From positions 1 to 8,728 of the forward strand of contig JACQVM010000136.1 of the NCBI GenBank assembly GCA_016209785.1: 8,728 bases of DNA. Reading direction: 5' to 3'. The stretch is from Candidatus Melainabacteria bacterium (GTDB lineage Bacteria > Cyanobacteriota > Vampirovibrionia > Obscuribacterales > Obscuribacteraceae). Shown in pieces: positions 1 through 5,339 of the stretch (positions are counted from its first letter, which is position 1; each line of letters begins with the position of its first letter). A program made the translations under genes and the position numbers. The notes below the pieces were generated by a model. That model searched no databases. It saw only the letters and a list, made by a program, of their open reading frames with translations, and was not told where the DNA came from.

Positions 1-1
1 A

Positions 2-385
2 GCAGCAGCAGCGCATCGCGAAATAATCAATCAGCTATTGCGCCGCGACCCACCATTTGTTAACCCCCACCAAAATCTTTACTTTCGCGACATCTACGAT
101 CACCTGATACAGGCTCTGGAACTAATTGAGGCCAATCGCGACCTTGTACTGGGCATACTTGAGGTTAACCTATCTGCTACTGCGCATCGTACCAATGAAA
201 TTGTAAAGGTCCTAACAATGTATGCCACCATTTTATTGCCGCTCAATTTAATCACCGCGTTTTTTGGCATGAACTTTGAACACATGCCCCTTCTACGCGA
301 CCCCTTTGGCGTACCCCTGGTTTGTCTAGTCATGCTGCTTACCACCTTTTGGATCTCACAGTACCTGCGAGCACGCGAGTGGTAG
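2..385 (+). CDS. corA: CorA-family divalent cation (Mg2+) transporter, C-terminal part (5' end outside window)
   Basis: The reading frame is open from base 2 and ends at TAG 383-385, leaving 127 residues of the carboxyl end. What is visible: a mostly helical stretch continuing into a first membrane segment (about residues 69-88 of the fragment) that ends in the GMN signature (codons 266-274, context FFGMNFEHMP), a short periplasmic loop, a second membrane segment (about 102-121), and a basic tail, YLRAREW. Known of the family: CorA proteins are pentameric inner-membrane channels for Mg2+, Co2+ or Ni2+; GMN forms the selectivity filter and the loop after it often carries acidic residues. The residue before GMN is F, where Y is common. 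A TTG at base 38 could be called as a start, but the frame continues upstream with family-like residues, so the gene is cut by the window edge rather than short. The exact ion is not shown by the sequence. Confidence 0.93.
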   Translation, partial: AAAAHREIINQLLRRDPPFVNPHQNLYFRDIYDHLIQALELIEANRDLVLGILEVNLSATAHRTNEIVKVLTMYATILLPLNLITAFFGMNFEHMPLLRDPFGVPLVCLVMLLTTFWISQYLRAREW

Positions 386-483
386 CTAACTCTATTTTTA
401 ATCTAGCAACGGACACCAACCTACCCAGAGTTAATACTGAATCCTCAACAACGGCAACCAACGCGCTCTATCAGTCCCGCTTA

Positions 484-519
484 TGCCTAGGTGTAGAAAA
501 ATTAACACCTGTAAAGGCA
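484..519 (+). other. Bulged stem-loop in the corA-protease spacer
   Basis: TGCCT (484-488) and AGGTGT (489-494) pair with ACACCT (505-510) and AGGCA (515-519). This gives an 11-pair stem with a 10-base A-rich loop and a 4-base bulge (511-514). It lies about 100 bases after the corA stop and just upstream of the candidate -35 at 528. It has no T-run after it, so it is a poor intrinsic terminator. It could be a regulatory structure or chance. Confidence 0.35.
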
Positions 520-527
520 AATGCCTC

Positions 528-569
528 TTGACATCAGCTTTTGCATTGAGTAACCTGGTTTCATATGCT
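528..569 (+). promoter_or_regulatory. Candidate sigma70-type promoter(s) for the protease gene
   Basis: A perfect -35 hexamer, TTGACA, lies at 528-533. Seventeen bases on, at 551-556, is a weak -10, TAACCT. An overlapping alternative is TTGCAT (541-546), 17 bases from TATGCT (564-569). Either would give a leader of roughly 60-75 bases before the ATG at 638. The -35 match is strong but neither -10 is, so this is a plausible call only. Confidence 0.4.
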
Positions 570-625
570 TGTTTGCTTGGTCATCTTGGATTGTGCGGAA
601 TAATCCTTAGGTTAAGTGCGGCAAT

Positions 626-630
626 GAGGT
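626..630 (+). promoter_or_regulatory. Shine-Dalgarno site of the subtilase gene
   Basis: GAGGT sits 7 bases before the ATG at 638. This is good spacing and composition for a ribosome binding site and supports the chosen start. Confidence 0.7.
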
Positions 631-637
631 AGCAAAG

Positions 638-1948
638 ATGAAAAGTACTAGCGGGAGTCACCCGGCAGCGGGTGCACTTCAGGAAAGAATTTGGCTTCTA
701 GCAATAGCAGGACTGGCTGCTGTGCTGCTCAGTGCAAGCTGGATGGTAGCTCCTGGCTTTTGCGGTCCTGGTGATCAGCTTAAGTTGCCTACCGCACGAC
801 CTACACCTCGGGCCTCTAAGGCACCTCCCCAGGAAGATGACATCCTGCTTCTTATGGCGGCTGGCGGAACAGAAGAGGAGGATGTACAGAAGGCCCTGAA
901 GGAAGTTCATGGGACAGTAGTCGGTACCATTGGCGAAGGACCACTCACCATATTGAAGGTAAAGTGTGAAAAAGGAAAGATTGCCCAAACAGAAAAAAAG
1001 CTGGGTAAGGACAAAAACTTTTGTGCTGTACAGCGTAATTTTATGTTTCAGGTAGAACAGACTGCCCCTGTCAATGATCCTTACTTTCCACAAGAATGGC
1101 ACCTTAGCGCTCTCAATGCTGTAAGAGCCTGGCAGGTAAGCCTGGGTGGTCGCAATATCTTAGGAGTCTTAGATACAGGGTGTAATCAAAACATTGCTGA
1201 TTTAAAAGGTAAAACTTACGCTGGTTATGATGCCACCACCAGAAGAAATGGACAAAAGGATTTGTATGGCCATGGAACAATGGTTGCCACTACAGCCGCT
1301 GCTATTACCAATAATGGTAAGAATACGGCTGCTCCTGCCCGTTTGTCCTATATTTATCCAGTAAAGGTAAGTTATAGCTCAAGTGGCTACATTTCTGAAT
1401 CAGCAATACTGGAAGCAATCTATAAATGTGGGAGGTTAGGCATAAAGATTATCAACATGAGCTTTAATGCCAACCCACCGTATTCTTTAGCCAATCCAAC
1501 TTATCATCCAGCGTTGCATACATATTTGCGCTGGTACCATGATTCAGTTGGTGGCTTAGCCTTTAACTCTGCAGGCAATAGTGGAACGTATGACTCCAGC
1601 CCGGCTGTGCCTTATTTAATTGTCGTGTCTGCCATAAGCACCAATTATTCGCTGGCTTATTTTTCAACCTATGGCACACCAACTTGGTTTACTGGCCCAG
1701 GAGTTGGTGTGTACTGCTCTACAAAATCAGGAGGTGTCGCGTCCGTTAGCGGGACTTCCTTCTCCAGCCCCTTGTGTGCTTCAGTAGCAGCCCTGGTTTG
1801 GGGTGCCAGACCAGGACTTAGGAACACTGATGTAGAAAACATCTTAAGGAGTACTTGTTATACAGTCCCAGGTTATGCCTGGACTCCCTATTATGGTTAT
1901 GGTATGCCTAACGCAGAAGCAGCAGTGCGGGCTGCTACCGGAAATTAG
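638..1948 (+). CDS. Secreted subtilisin-like serine protease (S8 family) with N-terminal propeptide
   Basis: A 436-residue endopeptidase, likely exported. Residues 1-17 are a polar leader, 18-39 a hydrophobic export or anchor segment, and 43-67 a Pro-rich linker. Residues 68-140 resemble an I9-type inhibitory propeptide, which in this family assists folding and is cut off. The catalytic domain runs from about 145 to 432, opening with NDPYFPQEWHL, typical of thermitase-like enzymes. The triad is intact: Asp179 (VLDTG), His212 (GHGT) and Ser374 (GTSFSSP), with oxyanion Asn314 (SAGNSG). The end, YGYGMPNAEAAV, is the usual closing helix. There is no extra C-terminal adhesion or sorting domain. 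Eight cysteines are spread from 42 to 407, several in the catalytic domain, so disulfides are possible. It is monocistronic, with its own promoter candidate upstream and a strong terminator downstream. Substrate is unknown; nutrient proteolysis or processing of envelope proteins are both possible. Confidence 0.95.
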   Translation: MKSTSGSHPAAGALQERIWLLAIAGLAAVLLSASWMVAPGFCGPGDQLKLPTARPTPRASKAPPQEDDILLLMAAGGTEEEDVQKALKEVHGTVVGTIGEGPLTILKVKCEKGKIAQTEKKLGKDKNFCAVQRNFMFQVEQTAPVNDPYFPQEWHLSALNAVRAWQVSLGGRNILGVLDTGCNQNIADLKGKTYAGYDATTRRNGQKDLYGHGTMVATTAAAITNNGKNTAAPARLSYIYPVKVSYSSSGYISESAILEAIYKCGRLGIKIINMSFNANPPYSLANPTYHPALHTYLRWYHDSVGGLAFNSAGNSGTYDSSPAVPYLIVVSAISTNYSLAYFSTYGTPTWFTGPGVGVYCSTKSGGVASVSGTSFSSPLCASVAALVWGARPGLRNTDVENILRSTCYTVPGYAWTPYYGYGMPNAEAAVRAATGN

Positions 1949-1979
1949 TGATTCTCAAAACAAGGTTAGCATAACGGGC

Positions 1980-2007
1980 AGACCCCGGCGTTAACGTCGG
2001 GGTCTTT
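1980..2007 (+). terminator. Intrinsic terminator of the protease gene
   Basis: GACCCCGGCG (1981-1990) pairs with CGTCGGGGTC (1995-2004) around a TTAA loop, with one G-T wobble, and A1980-T2005 extends the stem. A short TTT run (2005-2007) follows. It lies about 30 bases after the protease stop. The GC-rich stem is convincing; the T-run is short. Confidence 0.75.
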
Positions 2008-2016
2008 CAGCGGTAG

Positions 2017-2046
2017 ATGCAGCAGGGTTTCAAGCCCCTGCCGCAT
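2017..2046. terminator. Second stem-loop of the convergent intergenic region
   Basis: Bases 2017-2027 (ATGCAGCAGGG) pair with 2036-2046 (CCCTGCCGCAT), with one A-C mismatch and an 8-base loop. On the plus strand it is followed by the T-rich ATTCCTTTG. It may be a back-up terminator for either direction, or a remnant of a repeated hairpin element. Confidence 0.45.
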
Positions 2047-2054
2047 TCCTTTGT

Positions 2055-2085
2055 AAACACCCAGCCCTTAAAAGGGCTGGGGTTT
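2055..2085 (-). terminator. Terminator of the minus-strand TadE-like/unknown pair, possibly bidirectional
   Basis: CCCAGCCC (2060-2067) pairs perfectly with GGGCTGGG (2074-2081) around TTAAAA. AAAC (2055-2058) can pair further with GTTT (2082-2085) past a one-base bulge. The A-run on the left and T-run on the right give U-rich 3' ends in both directions. It sits about 14 bases past the stop of the minus-strand gene ending at 2099. Confidence 0.7.
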
Positions 2086-2098
2086 GACTGTCAAAACA

Positions 2099-2731
2099 TT
2101 AGTCCTCTGTCCTGCCAACATAGTTCATAGTCTGTCGATTGCCAGATGGTTCAGATTCCAAGTAAAGAACAATAGAGCTAAATACAGGCTCATCTGGTGG
2201 AGCATCGGCAGCAGCATAAAAGTTTTCACGGTGTAGCTCTTGCACAACCATACTAAAGGAGCTGGCAGGAACAAGCACAGTAGCAACAGGGTTGCCATTT
2301 AAATACGCATCCAACAGAATACGCACAATAGCATTAGCTCCAGCACAGGCTTCCCACGACGATCCTGGTGACAGCTTATGCTTCAGACGAATGGCTGTGC
2401 CATCACCTGGTGGAATACCAAAAGTTCGCAAACGCTTACAACCTAAAGGAGTGCAAGCTTTGTAATAGAAATCCTCATATCTAATTGCTTTATTGGGAAT
2501 GACGCTTAACCCTGCTGGTGTTGTCTGGCTGTAAGAGATGGTAGCTTTTACCATAGGTTTGAGCGTTGAGCCCGGGTAATTGAGAAACTGTGGTAACTCT
2601 TCAGTTTGTATCTCAATTATCCACTCATACTCACGAACAGACTGAGATTGTGCCTGAACTACCAAAGGGCAAGCAAACAAAGCTCTTACAGCCATTGCTA
2701 GAGCAACTAATGTGTGATTCACTTTACTCAT
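2099..2731 (-). CDS. Exported protein of unknown function, translationally coupled to a TadE-like protein
   Basis: A 210-residue protein I do not recognise. A hydrophobic N-terminus (about 8-25) ends in VVQAQS, with a likely signal peptidase I site after Ala27, giving a mature protein of about 183 residues with no further membrane segment. The mature part begins REYEWIIEIQT and looks beta-rich, with many short alternating hydrophobic stretches. Cysteines occur at 93, 98 and 129 (CTPLGC is a close pair), plus Cys21 in the signal peptide. Its ATG lies inside the last codons of the upstream TadE-like gene (AATGAGTAA carries both the start and the other gene's TAA), an 8-base overlap, and no Shine-Dalgarno is visible. 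Coupled translation and a shared role with the TadE-like protein are therefore likely. A periplasmic or surface accessory of a Tad-like apparatus is an inference from position only. Confidence 0.8.
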   Translation of the reverse strand: MSKVNHTLVALAMAVRALFACPLVVQAQSQSVREYEWIIEIQTEELPQFLNYPGSTLKPMVKATISYSQTTPAGLSVIPNKAIRYEDFYYKACTPLGCKRLRTFGIPPGDGTAIRLKHKLSPGSSWEACAGANAIVRILLDAYLNGNPVATVLVPASSFSMVVQELHRENFYAAADAPPDEPVFSSIVLYLESEPSGNRQTMNYVGRTED

Positions 2732-3293
2732 TCAGGAAATACTCTTGGGTTGCTGGATTGCGGCCAAGGTTTTCCCAGGCAGCTTGGCTATTTAGTACTA
2801 CCTGAAACGGCGCATTTAGTCCAGGGACATGCACTCCACCGATAGGTACAGTAACAAGTGGAAAAATCTCAGCATGAACCTGCAAGCTCAACATGAAATT
2901 GCAAGGACAATGAGCACCATCCGGTAGCCACTCTGCCGGTACTGCCCGTGGACCATCTAGGTTTGCATGCATCCCTAGCTCATCGATGCTATCTACAACC
3001 AAAGAAAGCCTTGCGGTTTTTGCAGATACACCACCTAATCTAGCTAGCGAAGTCTTCCAGCGCGGGTCAGTATCCAACATCTCAAATGCCTGAGAAAGTC
3101 TATCTAGCCTAGACAATTCTCGTACATAGCTATTCACAGAAGCAGTGGCTAATCCTACCCGGACCGGCACCACCACTAAATCCATTAATGGAAGAAAAAT
3201 ACACAAAACAAGTATAGTAATAGCTCCAGCAAACTCTGCTGCTTGTTGTCCTTTTAAGCGTAATCTTGCCAGTGATGTCCTGCATGCAGCCAT
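2724..3293 (-). CDS. TadE-like pseudopilin/membrane-anchored protein
   Basis: A 189-residue protein. A short basic leader (RTSLARLRLKG) is followed by QQAAEFAGAITI and one hydrophobic segment (about 21-42), then a soluble domain of about 145 residues. G15 followed by Glu at +5 (E20) is the pattern cut by prepilin peptidases, and the EFA stretch matches the TadE-like family N-terminus. Known of the family: TadE and TadF are pseudopilins of Flp/Tad pilus systems, processed by TadV and acting in pilus assembly or adhesion. The rest has a Cys pair, CPC (129-131), and no recognised domain. It is the first gene of a two-gene minus-strand unit, overlaps the next gene by 8 bases, and is divergent from the TadG-like gene. 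Start: ATG 3293, with only a weak upstream GAAAG; the basic leader immediately before the motif supports it. Confidence 0.78.
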   Translation of the reverse strand: MAACRTSLARLRLKGQQAAEFAGAITILVLCIFLPLMDLVVVPVRVGLATASVNSYVRELSRLDRLSQAFEMLDTDPRWKTSLARLGGVSAKTARLSLVVDSIDELGMHANLDGPRAVPAEWLPDGAHCPCNFMLSLQVHAEIFPLVTVPIGGVHVPGLNAPFQVVLNSQAAWENLGRNPATQEYFLNE

Positions 3294-3326
3294 GAATGTT
3301 TGCTTTCACGGATATAATGAGTATGT
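3294..3326. promoter_or_regulatory. Compact divergent promoter region between TadE-like and TadG-like genes
   Basis: Only 33 bases separate the two divergent ATGs. A perfect TATAAT lies at 3313-3318 on the plus strand, but its expected start point (about 3324-3326) abuts the TadG-like ATG at 3327, and the -35 position has no good hexamer. On the minus strand the same AT-rich core could serve in reverse. Either the transcripts have almost no leader or the real promoters lie inside the neighbouring genes. Confidence 0.35.
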
Positions 3327-4229
3327 ATGAAAAGAATATCATGCCATAGAGCTAACCACGGCAACATGTTTATGTTGTCGGTGTTAGCTTTTGGAATCAT
3401 TATTGTGGTGTTTTTGGCAGGTTTTTCAGTCTATCTTATGTTCTTTTCGCAAAGCAAAGCACATAGTCAGTCCGACCAGTTAGCCTTGCAAGTAGCTCAT
3501 GCACTAAATGATCAGGACGAAATGGGGGAAATGAACAATCTTGTGGCACGCTGCCGTGAGCTTGTCTTTAATTCAAGAAAGACTCATGACGCAGCCCACA
3601 TGTACTACCAACATCTTGAACCACTTGCCAATCAACTCTTGGAAGAGTCTAGAGCCAGCGCGTGCTATGTAGAGTTGGAACGACAGCGACTTGTAAGACA
3701 TAGCTTGACTAACCTTTATGGAATCGTAGAACTATCAGACAGTGATCGAGTTTTACAATCAGGACTTAAACTGCCGTGGCTAGCTACCAAACCTGCTAGA
3801 CCTGTAGGGCTGGCAGTCGGGTACATTGATGGTGTCGAGTCAAATGTGGAAGTGTCGGAAGGCAATCCAGAACTAAACAGCACTGATCTTGCCCGCCATT
3901 ACATTGACCGAGCAAGCAAGCTCTACATGGGCAATATCAATGTTAAGTTACCCGCTCCAGACAACGACTTACATTTCAAGCTGTCTTCACTTCCTGCACC
4001 TGTCAAAGAAACGGTATCTCCACCACGGCTAACCAGTCCCAATGTCTTTGTGGAAACTGCCCGACTTATGAAAGACGGGCTCACATTAGGTGCATCCTGC
4101 GATCAGCTGCCCTCGGCTGTTAAGGTAGACATGTTGATTAAAGTTACAACAGGTCCGGAGGTACGAGATGTTCACGCCATTCAAACTACATCTTACGCCT
4201 CCACCTGTGGTGCCTCTCCATTACCATAA
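3327..4229 (+). CDS. TadG-like (Tad domain) membrane-anchored protein
   Basis: A 300-residue protein. The N-terminus (KRISCHRANHGNMFMLSVL) leads into one long hydrophobic segment (about 15-40) and then SKAHSQSDQLALQVAHALN. This is the usual arrangement of the putative Flp pilus-assembly TadE/G-like (Tad) domain: basic leader, glycine, transmembrane helix, then an Asp/Ala-rich helix. The remaining 240 residues are mostly hydrophilic, helical to about 130, then mixed. I see no von Willebrand A motif (DxSxS), which many full-length TadG proteins carry, so this is a short form. Unlike the neighbouring TadE-like protein, there is no Glu at +5 after the glycine, so pilin-type cleavage is unlikely. 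Start: an in-frame stop at 3318-3320 makes the ATG at 3327 the earliest possible, with a weak GAG five bases upstream. It ends 32 bases before the convergent flippase-like gene with no clear terminator. Assignment rests on architecture, not on catalytic residues. Confidence 0.68.
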   Translation: MKRISCHRANHGNMFMLSVLAFGIIIVVFLAGFSVYLMFFSQSKAHSQSDQLALQVAHALNDQDEMGEMNNLVARCRELVFNSRKTHDAAHMYYQHLEPLANQLLEESRASACYVELERQRLVRHSLTNLYGIVELSDSDRVLQSGLKLPWLATKPARPVGLAVGYIDGVESNVEVSEGNPELNSTDLARHYIDRASKLYMGNINVKLPAPDNDLHFKLSSLPAPVKETVSPPRLTSPNVFVETARLMKDGLTLGASCDQLPSAVKVDMLIKVTTGPEVRDVHAIQTTSYASTCGASPLP

Positions 4230-4261
4230 GACTACTTTGTCTTGTAGGGAAGTTGTCCAAG

Positions 4262-5332
4262 TCACTTGCATGGACTACCAGCATCTGGTGTTTGTGAAGC
4301 TGGTGCAATTATTGATTGAATTGCTACGCACACCGCAGCAGGGATACAAGTAACCACCACAAAGCACATTAGATGCAAAAGACTGGCAAAAGCTAGGGCC
4401 ATCTCTCTATCAACGCCAGAAATCATCATTAGTCCCTGGCTTACCAGAAAATGAAAGCTGCCAACGTTTCCAGGAGTTGGTACCAGGACACCTACTGAGC
4501 CAATGGCAAAAACAACCAGACAATGGACAGCGCTAACCTGCTCATTGAGTCCGAACGCCCAAATCATAAAGTAGAAGTTCAGCCAGTAACAAAACCAAAT
4601 GCTCAGGCTTAAAAAAGCAATTACCGGGTAACTAAATGGATTGTGCAAGCATCTAGTTCCTTCATGAAACTCTTCAGCCAGCTTTTTTATTGAAGCTAGC
4701 TTCTGTGCAGACACTAGTCTTCTAACTAAGGATCGGCTAAAAAGCCAGTTAATGATGTCAGCCATACGAGGCAGCATAATTAATCCCACCAAAGTCACCA
4801 GAGAAAGCACAGCCCCTCCAGGAACCAGCCAAGGCAAATCTTTAGCTTCCTCAGTGGGAAAGCAAACTAGCGTTACACCAAGCACTAGCATTAGCAAAGC
4901 TACGTCCAAGAGACGATCTATAAAGATAGTAGGCAGGACTCCAGCCCACGGAAGTTTTTCACTACGGCTTATGGACACAAGCCTAGCTATCTCACCACCA
5001 CGTGGTATCACTACATTGACAGCATAGCAAACCATAAGCGCACAAAACAGGTTCCACAGACTAATGTGTCTGGAAGAAAGGGGCCTAAGTAAGATTTGCC
5101 ATCGCCAAGCACGCAAAACGTGGCTGGCAATACCTGAAACAAATAACAGAAGAACATACAAAGGTTGAACGGCTTGAATAGATTTTAAAAACTGCCCGAG
5201 ATCAATACCACGAAAGGCCAGCCAAAGGAACAAAGCAGCAAAACCAATGCCCAAAAGTTGTTTGAGGTGGTTGCTGAAAAAACCTGGGGGGCGGTTGGTC
5301 ACGGGAGTGGCACTTAAAGATGGGGTTTTCAT
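4262..5332 (-). CDS. Flippase-like integral membrane protein (LPG-synthase TM / YbhN family)
   Basis: A 356-residue polytopic inner-membrane protein with about seven or eight hydrophobic segments (roughly 25-40, 56-72, 91-110, 138-158, 168-187, 236-258, 266-285, 312-340). Family signatures in order: RAWRW (74-78), NVVIPRGGEIAR (106-117), FIDRLLD (137-143) and PTPGNVGSF (285-293). These match the lysylphosphatidylglycerol synthase transmembrane domain family (TIGR00374-type, as in YbhN, AglD and the N-terminal half of MprF). The C-terminal aminoacyltransferase domain of MprF is absent, so it should not make lysyl-PG. Members are proposed to move lipids or lipid-linked sugars across membranes, but most are uncharacterised. 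It starts 7 bases after the bcsB stop with no Shine-Dalgarno, which points to coupled translation and membership of the bcs operon. Role in cellulose export is inference. Confidence 0.88.
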   Translation of the reverse strand: MKTPSLSATPVTNRPPGFFSNHLKQLLGIGFAALFLWLAFRGIDLGQFLKSIQAVQPLYVLLLFVSGIASHVLRAWRWQILLRPLSSRHISLWNLFCALMVCYAVNVVIPRGGEIARLVSISRSEKLPWAGVLPTIFIDRLLDVALLMLVLGVTLVCFPTEEAKDLPWLVPGGAVLSLVTLVGLIMLPRMADIINWLFSRSLVRRLVSAQKLASIKKLAEEFHEGTRCLHNPFSYPVIAFLSLSIWFCYWLNFYFMIWAFGLNEQVSAVHCLVVFAIGSVGVLVPTPGNVGSFHFLVSQGLMMISGVDREMALAFASLLHLMCFVVVTCIPAAVCVAIQSIIAPASQTPDAGSPCK

Positions 5333-5339
5333 AGGGTGT

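Noticed and set aside
1..12. Four-copy AGC triplet repeat
   Set aside because: It is short, in frame within corA and encodes an alanine run; too short to suggest a functional repeat.
38..385. A complete short protein starting at TTG 38
   Set aside because: The frame is open to base 2 and the upstream residues continue the CorA helix, so the gene is cut by the window edge and TTG 38 is internal.
322..531. Open frame overlapping the corA end and running into the spacer
   Set aside because: Low-complexity, no recognisable domain, no ribosome binding site, and it overlaps a well-supported gene in another frame.
698..1102. 134-codon open frame antisense to the protease gene
   Set aside because: It lies wholly within the subtilase coding region, which has clear family motifs; the antisense product has no recognisable features.
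2010..2098. Remnant of an IS200/IS605-type insertion sequence
   Set aside because: Only hairpins are visible; there is no transposase fragment, and two of the three hairpins are well explained as terminators. Kept only as a question in the findings.
4228..4243. Hairpin AAGAC/GTCTT after the TadG-like stop as a terminator
   Set aside because: Only five pairs, not GC-rich and no T-run, and a competing CTAC/GTAG pairing uses the same bases; not convincing.
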